Assembly (NCBI RefSeq): GCF_963678635.1
Contig: NC_087069.1
Coordinates: 2,306,166 to 2,370,165, forward strand
Length of the DNA stretch: 64,000 nucleotides
Direction of reading: 5' to 3'
Source of the DNA: Symsagittifera roscoffensis
Taxonomy: Eukaryota; Xenacoelomorpha; Acoela; Convolutidae
In this document: positions 1 through 9,462 of the stretch, in pieces
How positions within the stretch are numbered: the stretch's first letter is position 1
How the letters are laid out: each line of letters starts with the position of its first letter
Translations under genes and position numbers: made by a program
The notes under the pieces: model-generated
The model's input: only the letters and a program-made list of their open reading frames with translations
Databases searched by the model: none
What the model was told of the DNA's origin: nothing

Positions 1-168
1 GATATTTCGTTCTCGAAATCGTTGTATGTAATTGAGTTGAGATGATTTGTCGTTAATTAATGGACTATGAAGGATTTGAGATAGTGATGCAGTTTTTCCA
101 TCTGGAGCATAAGTGTTTTGAGGAATGAGGATGAATTCTTCAGCATACATGCCTAAGGTTCTAGTTTT

Positions 169-624
169 TCAGGTAAATGTAACACGATTCTCCGATTGAT
201 TTAACCAGTGAAATATTGTTTGNNNNNNNNNNNNNNNNNNNNNNNNNNNNNNNNNNNNNNNNNNNNNNNNNNNNNNNNNNNNNNNNNNNNNNNNNNNNNN
301 NNNNNNNNNNNNNNNNNNNNNNNNNNNNNNNNNNNNNNNNNNNNNNNNNNNNNNNNNNNNNNNNNNNNNNNNNNNNNNNNNNNNNNNNNNNNNNNNNNNN
401 NNNNNNNNNNNNNNNNNNNNNNTAAGTCTTTCTCTTTCATTTTCAAGAGATGTGATAACTGCTTTTGAGGATGGTAAATAGAAAATGGTTGGTGATGGTG
501 GAACTATGTTTGACGAATAACGAAGACATTCTGAAGTTTTGGGATCCAAGTCTATCAACAGATGACCGAAATCTTCTTTCGTTGCCAACTGATACGCATG
601 ACGGAGGAATTTTGCATTATTCAA
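169..624 (-). pseudogene. Mirror-image copy of the Maverick ATPase C-terminal end
   Basis: This minus-strand frame repeats the end of the packaging ATPase found on the plus strand at 1023-1214, differing at a few residues (for example LIDLDP against LIYLDP). It exists because of the palindrome, not as an independent gene. The N gap removes its middle, so length and continuity cannot be judged. Confidence 0.7.
223..422. other. Assembly gap (200 N)
   Basis: Exactly 200 N characters lie in the left palindrome arm. The matching stretch of the right arm, about 1188-1404, is intact and roughly 215 bases long. The gap therefore probably hides only the mirror image of that stretch. It interrupts the minus-strand mirror of the ATPase tail. 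Confidence 0.95.
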
Positions 625-805
625 CTGTCTGCCTAAATAATCAAATTTGTTGAATGTCTCGAGATGATTTAAACAAAATTAAGTGAGTTGTGTTCAAATC
701 TATTGTACGTGATTGCTTACTTTGCTGAAGTAAATTGTGCTTGACATAAATAACATGAACATTTTTATGTCGGCCTGCTGTAGCTTATTTAACAAAATCT
801 TTTTT

Positions 806-1214
806 AATGAAAAAGATTTTGTTAAATTAGCTACAGCAGGCCGACATAAAAATGTTTTTGTTATTTATGTCAAGCACAATTTATTTCAGCAAAGTAAGCA
901 ATCACGTACAATAGATTTGAATACAACTGACTTAATTTTGTTCAAATCACCTCAAGACATTCAACAAATTGATTATTTAGGCAGACAGTTGAAATGCAAA
1001 ATTCCTCCGTCATGCGTTTCAGTTGGCAACGAAAGAAGATTTCGGTCATCTGTTGATATACTTGGATCCCAAAACTTCAGAATGTCTTCGTTATTCGTCA
1101 AACATAGTTCCACTATCACCAACCATTTTCTATTTACCATCCTCAAAAGCAGTTATCACATCTCTTGAAAATGAAAGAGAAAGAATTAAGTATATTGAAG
1201 CAAAAGCTCAATAG
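806..1214 (+). pseudogene. Maverick packaging ATPase, C-terminal fragment
   Basis: The first half (to about 1010) contains GRHKNVFVIYVKHNLFQQ, SRTIDLN and a phenylalanine-lysine-proline stretch followed by an arginine-glutamine end. This is the layout of the last third of Polinton FtsK/HerA-type DNA-packaging ATPases. The second half, in a different frame from about 1023, holds the 'LLIYLDP' segment and the C-terminal tail ending at 1214. A frameshift near 1010-1025 separates them. The Walker A and B motifs are absent because the sequence folds back on itself at the palindrome hinge just upstream. The family role is pumping DNA into the capsid; this copy cannot do it. Assignment is from motif resemblance. 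Confidence 0.65.
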
Positions 1215-1673
1215 TCGCCATTGTAGATCAATTTTGACAGGAGCTGATTCAAATTTTATTAGATTTCTTTGCGATTGTTTTGTGAATGTTTTTCTGGGAC
1301 ATGTTCCAGCTAACAAAAGTTTCATCGAGAGTAAGAAAATACCATTTGGAAAAATTGTTGATCCTAGGTTTAGTATCCGAGAAAAACGAAAAGTTTTGGC
1401 AAACAATATGTCACTGGTTAAATCAATCGGAGAATCGTGTTACATTTACCTGAAAAACTAGAACCTCAGGCATGTATGCTGAAGAATTCATCCTCATTCC
1501 TCGAAAAACATATGCTCCAGATGAAAAAAACTGCACCACAATCTCAAATCCTTCATAATCCATTAATTAACGACAAATCATCTCAACTCAATTACATACA
1601 ACGATTTCGAGAACGAAATAGCAGCCGTGACTCTCCACCACCATTAAACCCAACATCTCCTAACCCCTGGTAA
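1171..1673 (+). pseudogene. Conserved Maverick protein of unknown role, 5' part, frameshifted
   Basis: It starts at an ATG overlapping the ATPase tail in another frame. About 95 codons include ADSNFIRFLCDCFVNVFLG and a basic segment, then the frame breaks near 1455. Short continuing pieces follow in other frames, including a 'EEFILIPRKTY' segment and an 'ILHNPLINDKSSQLNY' segment. The position between ATPase and integrase, and the style of these segments, resemble a conserved accessory protein of Mavericks, but I cannot name it. The gene at 1840-2346 may be its C-terminal part, since an open frame with one stop near 1798 runs between them. Confidence 0.45.
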
Positions 1674-1839
1674 TGTAGTACCAAATCTTCGGAAAAGAAA
1701 TTTATCTGCACTTACTGTTTTCAAGGGTGATGGTGATGATGAAGCAGAAAAAAATGTTGAATCATACAATTCACTGCAGCAGACAAGTTCAAAGAGATTA
1801 TAAAAAAACAATGAAAAAAGTAATGGAAAAACCGCTGAA

Positions 1840-2346
1840 GTGTTTCGAAAGGTTATGGAATCCATTCAAGAGCTATTGGAAGCTAATAATTTGGAAAGGG
1901 CAAACATAGTGCTAAAGCAGTTGTTCAAAGCTGAATCCTTGACTTTAGACGTTGAAGGATATGTTCTAATTCAAGGAAAACCAACACTCATTAAAATTGA
2001 ATCTTTTTTGTACGATACACAGCAAAACACAAAAAAACTTGAGGTTGTTTTTTATCCACAAATTTTGAAAGAACTATTTCTTGATCCTAGTTTAGTGTCC
2101 AACACTATTGCCAAAAAGATTCTCCGCTCGCTTAAGAGCGAAGCAGCTAAGCCCTCAACTTCTTCCTCCTTCGTCTCCGACAACCCGACAACTGAGGACT
2201 CGAAGAGATCAAAACCCTCCCCTTCGAAGACTCGATCGACAACTCTCAAACCCAAAACCAAGCAATCCGACAAAAGAAAAACCCAGAAAAAAGAATTTTT
2301 CCCCACCACCAACGACGACGGTGACGACGATGATAAAAAACTATGA
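1840..2346 (+). CDS. Maverick accessory protein with charged C-terminal tail
   Basis: This is an open frame of 168 codons beginning with a non-ATG codon; a true ATG lies four residues in, at 1855. The first 90 residues are helical-looking and moderately hydrophobic (VMESIQELLEANNLERANIV). The last 75 are Ser/Lys/Thr-rich with nuclear-localisation-like basic runs and end in an Asp-rich patch (DDGDDDDKKL). The stop overlaps the integrase ATG as ATGA. The same frame continues upstream past a stop near 1798, so this may be the 3' half of the preceding decayed gene. No function recognised. Confidence 0.5.
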   Translation: MFRKVMESIQELLEANNLERANIVLKQLFKAESLTLDVEGYVLIQGKPTLIKIESFLYDTQQNTKKLEVVFYPQILKELFLDPSLVSNTIAKKILRSLKSEAAKPSTSSSFVSDNPTTEDSKRSKPSPSKTRSTTLKPKTKQSDKRKTQKKEFFPTTNDDGDDDDKKL

Positions 2347-2660
2347 AAGCAGTGAAGAATCGTTTGCGACGACGTCAACAAAAGAATGGAATTCCTACTA
2401 ACAGTGAAGAAAATAAACTCAAATTACTCTACACGAAAGGTCCAGCTGCATTTGGTAGCGTTAAAAATTTAACAAATGCTAGTCAACTCTCACCAAAAAA
2501 AGTTTAAAAATTTCTGAGATCTCAATCATCACATACAAAGTATGGATTGTTTCGTAAAACATATCCTCGGCTAAAAGTGATTGTTAACAATATCAACGAA
2601 ATTTGGTCTCTTGACTTGGCTTATGTTGATAAATTGGCTAAATATAACCGAGGGCAGTAA
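2343..2660 (+). pseudogene. Maverick integrase, N-terminal fragment
   Basis: From the ATG overlapping the previous stop, the frame reads through a Maverick-type 'PAAFGSVKNLTNASQL' segment, a stop at 2505-2507, then 'HTKYGLFRKTYPRLKVIVNN' and IWSLDLAYVDKLAKYN. The Asp in SLDLAYVD is the expected first catalytic Asp of the rve/DDE core. Immediately afterwards (GQ-stop at 2660) the similarity ends and minor-capsid sequence begins in another frame. The other two catalytic acidic residues and the C-terminal chromatin-binding region are therefore deleted. Related proteins are often annotated as F54H12.3-like in nematodes. Non-functional. Confidence 0.75.
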
Positions 2661-3436
2661 AGAAGAAATAGCTTTAGACGGAGATTGGAGAGTTGCTCTC
2701 TCAGAAATAATTTTCCCCACAAAATTAAACAATGTTACTGATGAGGAATTTACGTACTTCAGAGCATCCCAAGTAGTAGCCAGTAAATCCAACGCTGGCA
2801 ATCGGAATACAATTTCCAGACCCTACTATGGCGAAAAAGTTTTTATCAAATCAGGAGAGTACACTTTTATAGAACAATTGATTAATGAGATAAAATAAAA
2901 ACTCAAAGACAAAATTCATTTTTGATGTCAGTCCTCAAGAAATCACGAATTGCATGAGCATTTGGATGAACGCAAATGAAGGAATCTCATTCCCAAGTCC
3001 CCAAATACCCAGTCTGTTAGGCTACAATGCAAAGCTTGATGAGAACGGTGAATATCATATTGGTTACAAAATGATACCCTCCTTCGATGCATCTTATGAG
3101 GGAAACGAACTGTACGAATCTCATTTCCCATATCACTTATCAAGTGGGACAAGTCTAATTTTTGTCTTTATTGACATTATTTAAAACCAGACTGTTGGTG
3201 ATGCAAAGGCCCAATTGTTACGCGTCATTGATTCAAATAGACGCATCAAAAACGGTAGTGCCTGCAGCATTGAACCTAATCATCGAAAAAACGTCACTAA
3301 TTTAGACTACAAAAAATTATTCACTTCATCTGTACAATCAATATCGGTACAATTGCGCACAGAAACTGGAAGACTAGTGCCCTTTGCAGGAACTGGTAAA
3401 GTTGTGTTGACTCTAAAATTCAAGCGCTTTGATTGA
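2661..3436 (+). pseudogene. Maverick minor capsid (penton-like) protein, decayed
   Basis: It begins abruptly with 'IALDGDWRVALSEIIFP', a pattern typical of the Maverick protein next to the integrase that is thought to be the minor capsid (penton) protein. Stops occur at 2896-2898 and 3182-3184, with a frameshift between the first open piece and the piece from about 2954. The C-terminal part has 'VGDAKAQLLRVI', 'LFTSSVQSISVQLRTETG' and 'PFAGTGKVVLTLKF', matching the ordered C-terminal half of that family. The N-terminal start was lost in the deletion that joined it to the integrase. The role in intact elements is capsid vertices. Confidence 0.65.
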
Positions 3437-3442
3437 AAACCA

Positions 3443-3863
3443 ATGGAACAATATTATGCAAAGCAAGCTTCACTTCCTCATTTCTCTGGACACTACCGAC
3501 AACGCGGCAGTGGATTTGGCGCTTTGGCTGCTGGTATTGGTCGTGTTGCTATACCGTTTGCACGACGGGTTATTCTACCGGCTGCGAAAAAACTGGGCAG
3601 AGAACTTTTGATGAGGGCAGCGCCAGAACTGATTGATGTCGCTATGAAAAAGAAGTCTCCTAAAAAAAGCATTGAAAAACACTGTCACAAAAACTGCAAG
3701 AAAAAAATTCGGTGGTGGTAGACGTCGCCGAAAGACACCAATGAATGGATTACGAAGAAGAAGGTCAAAAGGGGCTCGAAAAAGAAAAACAACCATTCGA
3801 AGAAAAACCAGACCAGTGAGAAGTCGAGCAGATTTTTTCTCAAACATAAAAAATGATCGCTAA
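3443..3863 (+). pseudogene. Maverick basic core-like protein, frameshifted
   Basis: It starts at an ATG (MEQYYAKQASLPHFSGHY), followed by a Gly/Ala-rich hydrophobic segment (RGSGFGALAAGIGRVAIPF) and then Lys/Arg-rich sequence. A frameshift near 3665-3675 moves the reading into a frame with an extremely Arg-rich tail (GGGRRRRKTPMNGLRRRRSK). In Mavericks a small protein of this kind lies between minor and major capsid genes and is compared with adenovirus minor core or capsid proteins. The tail frame ends at 3863, overlapping the major-capsid ATG by 11 bases. Likely a DNA-binding or membrane-active virion component in intact relatives; this is inference from context. Confidence 0.55.
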
Positions 3864-5160
3864 TTTGTTACCCAATGAAGCTACCCATAGCTCTCTGGAT
3901 TTGTTTGAAATACAACCTCTTTTGATTACTTTTGAAAACGCTTTTGATCAAAAAATTGGACGTGTCTATTAACCTAATGGACCAATGCTTGAATTTGACA
4001 TCACCGGTGACCCTAATAATTTTGTTGACCTGCAAAAAATTTATTTGGAAATACGATGCAAAGTAACGCAATCAAATGGAGCTGATCTGCGATACGACAA
4101 CACTGATCCTACTGTGTCTGATTCACCGTTCCTAGTAAACAACTCCCTGTATTCCCTTTTCTCTGACTGTACCCTCTCTGCTAATGGACTCAAAATCTCA
4201 AATGCCAATAGTTATTTTGCGCATAAAAGCTTTATTGGAACAGAATTTTCTAACAGCAAAGGAGCCAAGGACTCATGGCTTAAGTGTCAGGGATATCGTT
4301 TTAAAAACAATCCCGCTGCAATAGATGCAGCTGATTTCACATCTCAACGAGAACTGGTCCGTGAATCGAGGGAAATTTGGTTCTATGGACCCGCTGGAGA
4401 TGATTTTTTCCCATGTGACAAGCATTTGTTGAGCGTTGTTACCCTCAGACTTTCCTACAGACGTTCTCATGAAGACTTTCTCATTATATCGGAAGATGCT
4501 GCCAAGCATTACAAGCTGCAAATACTCGAAGCGAACCTATATGTTAGAAAAATGACTGTGACCGACCATGTGCTCTCTGCCATTGAATCAACTTTGCTCA
4601 AAACTCCTGCGAACTACCCATATCAAGAAGAAATTACAAAAACATTTCTTGCAAAAGCTGGTTAGCGCAGCTGGCAACAGGAAGATATTTTTGCTCGTGA
4701 ACCGGTGAGACAAGTTATCATAGCATTGAACAAAAATAATGAATTTCTAGGAGCAAACCGAACGAATCCTTTTTATTATCAAAAATTTGGATTGGAGCAA
4801 ATTACTTTGAGACGAAACGGTTTACCAATAGCAAGTACACCAATCAGTACACAAGATCATAAACGTCTCTTCTTCAACACACTATCAGCGCTGGGTTTGT
4901 TGCACTGCGGGCTGGGAATCACTCTGGATAACTACCAATAGCACTTTATTATGTGTTTTGATCTCACTAGCACACAGCAGGCAGCTCATGACTTCTTGCA
5001 TCTAGAACTTACTAACTGCTCAGTTTCACTCGATCTTCAATTCTCAAACGCTCTGACAGCAAACCTGGAAATTTTTGTTTGGGGTATACGCTCATCCAAT
5101 GTATTTATTACCTCCGACCGCAAAGTTACAAAGAATGTCCTTCCCATTTCGACAGTCTGA
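3853..5160 (+). pseudogene. Maverick major capsid protein with three in-frame stops
   Basis: One reading frame of 436 codons runs the whole length with stops at 3970 (TAA), 4663 (TAG) and 4939 (TAG) and no frameshift. Features of the Polinton double-jelly-roll capsid are visible: 'MLEFDITGDPNNFVDLQKI', 'NNSLYSLFSDCTLSANG', 'FFPCDKHLLSVVTLRLSYRR', 'NPFYYQKFGLEQITLRRNG' and 'MCFDLTSTQQAAHDFLHLEL'. The start ATG at 3853 was chosen because it gives the usual N-terminal leader and overlaps the preceding gene tail. The stop is two bases before the protease ATG. Stop codons rather than indels suggest either slow decay or stops read through, the latter unlikely. Confidence 0.8.
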
Positions 5161-5162
5161 AA

Positions 5163-5609
5163 ATGGATGAAATCCAGTTGCAGGGCCTCATTCAGAATTG
5201 TAAACATTTGAAATATAAGTTTTTTGGAGTATTTGCAGCCGACAATTTTCCATCTCACATCCCAAACAATATCTTTATGATTGTGAACACTTCAAAATCA
5301 GATTCTCCGGGGACACATTGGATTGTGATATGCAACAGAAGAAATGTTTTATACTTCGCTGATCCTCTCGGTCTTCCTATTTGGCAGTACACCAATCTGT
5401 ATAAACGATTGAACGAGAATTTTCATCAGGTGACTGAATTGATGACAAACTTTCCCATGCAAGACTCAAACTCTACCATGTGCGGTTCTTTTTGTATTTA
5501 TATTGCACATTTGATTTTTGATAAAAACTTTAATGGTGATGCTTCTGATTTTGTTTACATAACTGATCATGTTTTGAAACGTTTCCTAACTCACATGCTT
5601 ACCCATTAA
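5163..5609 (+). CDS. Maverick adenovirus-type cysteine protease (C5/Ulp1-like)
   Basis: 148 residues, fully open. The start is the ATG two bases after the capsid stop. Catalytic positions are visible in order: His in SPGTHWIVI (about residue 60), Asp in LYFADPLG, Gln in MQDSNSTMCG and Cys in MCGSFCIYIAH (about residue 115). This order and spacing are those of adenain and Maverick proteases that process virion proteins. It is the only Maverick gene in the window without a stop or frameshift, so it may be the most recently disabled or may simply have escaped by chance because it is short. No regulatory signal is evident. Confidence 0.85.
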   Translation: MDEIQLQGLIQNCKHLKYKFFGVFAADNFPSHIPNNIFMIVNTSKSDSPGTHWIVICNRRNVLYFADPLGLPIWQYTNLYKRLNENFHQVTELMTNFPMQDSNSTMCGSFCIYIAHLIFDKNFNGDASDFVYITDHVLKRFLTHMLTH

Positions 5610-6540
5610 CTAACCATTTAATATGGTTGATTTATACATTTTACAATTTAATTTTGAACAATACACTCTTTTAGTAATTGAAGTTTTACCCAATTGTTAA
5701 CTGAATAGCAGTAATTCGAGAAGTTAAGCTTTTTATCAAAGTGAGAAAAAAAGTACAAAATCGATCTATGGGGGGATATCACCATACCAGCAACTGTTGC
5801 CTCCTTTCAGTACAATTTCCGGACAGGTTTCGAAACGCCGCCTTTCGGCTGAGCGTCGACCGCCATGCGTTTTCCTCTACTCGGACCCCAAGAAATTTTG
5901 TTCCACTTCAATTTTATAGTAACAAAATAGGTACAAGTCTAAGAAGTGGCTGCTGCAAAATTAATGTTCACTTTTGTCTTTCATCAGTGTTCTCGTTTTT
6001 CAAGATCTTAACCCACTTCAACTTATCAGCTCTTTCAACATTTCTATAAAACAAAAGTTTTTGTCATAGATTTCAGACGTTTTTTTAGTCTCCTGTAGAC
6101 ACGGAAAACGGAAATGTCGAAATTTTCAAGCCAATTTCATCATTTTAGAGTTTTCAGTGTTCCATAATTTTTCTTTGTTTTTCTTACATTCATTTGATTT
6201 AAAGTAATTTTTCATTCTCATTTCGGTCAAATTGATCAATAATTTTTGCCTAAATAGAGGTGGCGGCCACCGCAATTGACGAATTTTCCTTTCTTCGAGA
6301 TTCAGCAATAAAACATGCTTTTTCGAAGGAAATCGTTCACCGCAGCCAACAGTTAAGCTACGCTGCAAAAATCTGGTGCTTTCCTATATATCATATAGTT
6401 TGGTTGCATTAGGTTCACCTGATTGCATATAATAGGTATATAACGTCATTTTACATGTAAACAAACCAATAACCCCAAACTTTGGAAGGGAAAACATGCA
6501 CCGACCAAAACTTAATTCCATTCCCGTTTCCACAACGTTC
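5610..6540. other. Non-coding stretch after the Maverick protease
   Basis: Only short chance frames are present. A slightly GC-richer patch lies at about 5815-5890. I see no Maverick terminal inverted repeat, no recognisable gene and no tandem repeat here. Confidence 0.6.
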
Positions 6541-6564
6541 AGTGAGAATACTCATTAATATACC

Positions 6565-6748
6565 GAAGTTTTACATGAGGACTTTTAGGTATAAAATTAT
6601 ACATGGTGACAATTAGGATTATTACATAGTGACCATTAGGTATAAAATTATACATGGTGACAATTAGGATTATTACATGGTGAGCATTGCTGATCATTTA
6701 ATACATGGTGACCATTATGATTTATACCTAATGGTCATCCATGTATGA
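6565..6748. repeat. Imperfect short tandem repeats ending in a hairpin
   Basis: Units built from TACATGGTGACCATTAGG and AGGTATAAAATTATACATGG recur several times with small changes. The right end is an inverted repeat: ACATGGTGACCATTA near 6703 faces TAATGGTCATCCATGT near 6730-6745. This may be the end of a small foldback or MITE-like element; no target duplication was identified. Confidence 0.6.
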
Positions 6749-6898
6749 CACCCTCCCCCCGATCCTAACGCACTATATGCATACTACTTTGTATTTCGTT
6801 ATCAATCTAACTTTTGTTGCTGTTTGGACTTTTTTTCCGCTTTTGTTATCAAGTTTTGCTATAAAAATCACATGCTGTCTCAAAAATTTTTATTACAG

Positions 6899-7037
6899 CC
6901 TTCCAAAAGAACTGATTCTTAAATTTGTCAATATCATGTCTAAGATTGATCCTGGTTTCATCAACTGTTTCATTGCAATGCTTTTTATACCAGGGTCTAT
7001 AGTATGTTTCTGCATAAATAGTCAAATCAAGTGTTAG
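6899..7037 (+). CDS. Possible exon, weakly F-box-like
   Basis: A canonical-looking acceptor (TTTTTATTACAG) precedes a frame beginning SLPKELILKFVNIMSKIDP and ending at a TAG. The 'LPKELILK' start and following helix resemble the first helix of an F-box, which many animal genes encode with similar wording. No donor, upstream exon or start was recognised, and the tail becomes hydrophobic and uninformative. It may be a remnant or a chance frame. Confidence 0.2.
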
Positions 7038-7725
7038 AAAACAATGATATTTCATTAATATTCGAAGTAACTTAGTTTGACCCGTTTGATTACAGTAGAA
7101 GTCATCGATACACGATTTTTTTTGAAAAAAATTTCTGATTGGTTGTTCGTTGTCGGAAAATGTTAATTACGAGAATCAAATAAACCGATGAGGTAGTTTG
7201 TTTACTTTTAATCGTACGTTGCAACTTTATTGAAATCACAGCAACAATTTTTTATTATTTTTTTCTCTAACGAGTATACTTAAGTGTTCAGGATGCTTTT
7301 CTGATCATTGGAAATTAAATGCACCGTGTGGTAAGTAAAAACCTAAAAGCATGAAGCTGTTTTGGATTTATTGGAAGGCTCGAAAGTTATTGGAATTCGT
7401 TAAAATATAAGTTTTTTGAGTTTTTTCGAAAATTATTCCTTTTTCTGTCACATCATATACACAGATATGTTTGTTCCCGCTATATTCTTTCTTGAAAGGT
7501 CGGTCAACAGTTGATACTCAATTATTTGAGATTGGCTTTTTAATATATTTTTTGACCAGGTTTCTGATATTTAAAAAAATTCGTTTTTTTGTTCATTAAA
7601 TTGATACTTGCGTAAAGTTTCACTGATGTTCCATAGCACAAACTTATTGTTAAAAAACAAACAATGGGTTCAATTCGGTACTTTGCAGACAAAAATTCCA
7701 CGTTTTTATTCCTTCTTTTTTAATT

Positions 7726-8051
7726 TCAGTCCCAACAATTGCTTAGAATATTTGAAGCCTCGAGTGTTACGTCATTTACTCTGATGATACCGTAAGGTGG
7801 ATTTGCAATAAGAAAAAGGTCCTGCCTTGCGCTTTCAATCTCTTTTCCATGTAATTTTGACATTTTTTCTAAAAAGTAAGACGAAATATTTGTCGTCATC
7901 CTGATTATGTTCAAGTCTTTAACTTTTTTCGTCATTGGCTCAGTTTTCTTCAGCAATTTTTACTCACGGATCTGACATTTGAGTTGTATCCAATCCAAAG
8001 CGAAAATTTTTCTCATTATCGTTTTGAACGAGGACTATTCTAACAAGAAAT
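7726..8051 (-). CDS. Two 3'-terminal exons of an unrecognised gene, copy 1
   Basis: On the minus strand an exon 8051-7968 follows a run of three TTTTTCAG acceptors and ends at a GTGAGT donor. A 67-base intron then ends at AATCAG, and the last exon 7900-7726 continues the same frame to a TGA, with AATAAA sixteen bases beyond. The exons read VRIVLVQNDNEKNFRFGLD and then a helical segment and RQDLFLIANPPYGIIRVND. The acceptor, donor, phase match and poly(A) signal together support a real spliced gene. I do not recognise the protein; the NPPY motif alone is not enough to call a methyltransferase. Upstream exons are unidentified, and the A20-like segment is a candidate. Confidence 0.45.
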
Positions 8052-8372
8052 CTGAAAAAGTCTGAAAAAATCTGAAAAAAAAACTTATTTTTGGAGAAAT
8101 CTAAAAAGAAATCCGGAACTAAATACTTAAGAACAAAAACTTTCAGGCAAGTTTCATGCGTTTTTGAAATGATCGATAAAGGATACGTTAATTTTCGAAT
8201 TTTATGGTAGAATCTAAATTCAGAGAAATCTTTTGAATGTTTCCCAGACAAACGCACGTCTTTTACTGCAGCAAACAACCCGGGATGACCGAAGTTTCTT
8301 ATCATACAATTCCCATAAATGAGAAACTTCTTGTCATACAATTCCATACGTACAGAAAATTGTACGAAATTT

Positions 8373-8564
8373 CTATGATAAACATTTTTCCAAAAATGAA
8401 AATTGTATGATAGGTGTTTTTCCATAAACCGAAAATTTAGATTTTTTCTTTCTAATTTTATTTTCTGAAAAATTTTCGGTTGTGTTTGCAGCCGAACACA
8501 AGTGACAAAGACCTTGGTTACTCAAAGCGCCAAAGGTTGGACAGTCTTTTCCTTTACAATGCAT
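8373..8564 (-). CDS. A20-type zinc-finger-like segment, copy 1
   Basis: A short minus-strand frame begins at an ATG with HCKGKDCPTFGALSNQGLCHLC. The spacing Cys-x4-Cys-x11-Cys-x2-Cys, the Phe-Gly two residues after the second Cys and the Gly-Leu before the third Cys fit the A20 zinc finger of ubiquitin-editing proteins. After about residue 30 the frame turns into low-complexity, intron-like sequence. It lies upstream of the two-exon gene end on the same strand and may be one of its exons, but no clear donor was found. Another frame of the same DNA reads like the DxGxYxC end of an Ig domain, so the match could be chance. Confidence 0.3.
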   Translation of the reverse strand: MHCKGKDCPTFGALSNQGLCHLCSAANTTENFSENKIRKKKSKFSVYGKTPIIQFSFLEKCLS

Positions 8565-9462
8565 AGATATCGACCTGAGTCTTTCACAATTGTATAAAAA
8601 AAGTTACAAACTTTTAGTTTTAAGCAAAATTTTTTAATGGTGATTCTTTTAAATTTTTGAGTTTTCAAATTATCAGACATTGATCAAGGCATATATAAAC
8701 ATACCATACAAAGGAAATAGGATTTTTCAGCGTTTTTGAAGAAAAAAATTGAAGTCAAAAGAAAGTAAAAGCCAATATCATCGTATCCAGGACTACGTTA
8801 TGCACACAAAAAATTAAATTTTGCATGCGAAAAAAGTTTTTTCAAAAAATGGTTGCTTTCGTACGAAATTCGGTTTGCGTTTGAAAAAAAAACAAAAAAT
8901 TTCGGGCCAAACTTTCAAATTACTTGAGGTAGTTTGTTTACTTTTAATCGTACGTTGCAACTTTATTGAAATCACAGCAACAATTTTTTTATTATTTTTT
9001 TCTCTAACGAGTATACTTAAGTGTTCAGGATGCTTTTCTGATCATTGGAAATTAAATGCACCGTGTGGTAAGTAAAAACCTAAAAGTATGAAGCTGTTTT
9101 GGATTTATTGGAAGGCTCGAAAGTTATTGGAATTCGTTAAAATATAAGTTTTTTGAGTTTTTTCGAAAATTATTCCTTTTTCTGTCACATCATATACACA
9201 GATATGTTTGTTCCCGCTATATTCTTTCTTGAAAGGTCGGTCAACAGTTGATACTCAATTATTTGAGATTGGCTTTTTCTTATATTTTTTGACCAGGTTT
9301 CTGATATTTAAAAAAATTCGTTTTTTTGTTCATTAAATTGATTCTTGCGTAAAGTTTCACTGATGTTCCATAGCACAAACTTATTGTTAAAAAACAAACA
9401 ATGGGTTCAATTCGGTACTTTGCAGACAAAAATTCCACGTTTTTATTCCTTCTTTTTTAATT

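Larger units (their letters stand above)
1..1622. repeat. Giant inverted repeat (palindrome) with hinge near 811
   Basis: The first 790 bases or so are the reverse complement of about 824-1622, with a few substitutions and small indels. Position 3 pairs with 1620, and the centre is an A/T-rich spacer around 805-812. The left arm is interrupted by a run of N. The arms reach the left window edge still paired, so the palindrome may be longer. It may be a real inverted duplication or an assembly fold-back. Confidence 0.9.
1..5609 (+). mobile_element. Decayed Maverick/Polinton element (partial)
   Basis: The gene set is diagnostic of Mavericks: FtsK/HerA-type packaging ATPase, retroviral-type integrase, minor capsid, basic protein, double-jelly-roll major capsid and adenovirus-type cysteine protease, all on the plus strand and closely packed. 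No DNA polymerase B is visible, and no terminal inverted repeat could be recognised, so the element is incomplete or continues to the left. Most genes carry stops or frameshifts, and the integrase is fused to the minor capsid by an internal deletion. Only the protease is fully open. The right boundary is set at the protease stop because nothing recognisable follows. Confidence 0.85.
7190..8925. repeat. Tandem array unit 1 (1736 bp)
   Basis: The unit starts at GAGGTAGTTTGTTTACTTT and is followed directly by the next near-identical unit. It carries the minus-strand two-exon gene end and the A20-like segment, and several copies of a TCATACAATT motif in both orientations. Differences from units 2 and 3 are scattered single bases, so the amplification is recent. 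Confidence 0.95.

Noticed and set aside
3853..5160. Stop-codon reassignment or programmed readthrough in the Maverick capsid
   Set aside because: Neighbouring genes carry frameshifts and deletions too, and both TAA and TAG occur, so ordinary decay is simpler.
6126..6368. 80-codon minus-strand frame after the Maverick
   Set aside because: Lys/Asn-rich composition, no ordered motif and no splice or poly(A) support.
7726..7900. N6-adenine methyltransferase from the NPPY motif
   Set aside because: Only the four-residue motif is present. No SAM-binding motif lies nearby, and the exon is too short to judge.
7964..8425. 153-codon minus-strand frame in each array unit as one protein
   Set aside because: It runs through AT-rich, repeat-like sequence and a polypyrimidine/TTTCAG region, and its frame breaks in unit 2 by a single homopolymer change. 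Only its last 27 codons fall within a credible exon.
8480..8600. Ig-domain end (VKDSGRYLCIVK) on the minus strand
   Set aside because: The DxGxYxC motif is attractive, but the frame hits a TGA within 15 codons in all three units and no framework strand precedes it. The overlapping A20-like frame fits its family better.
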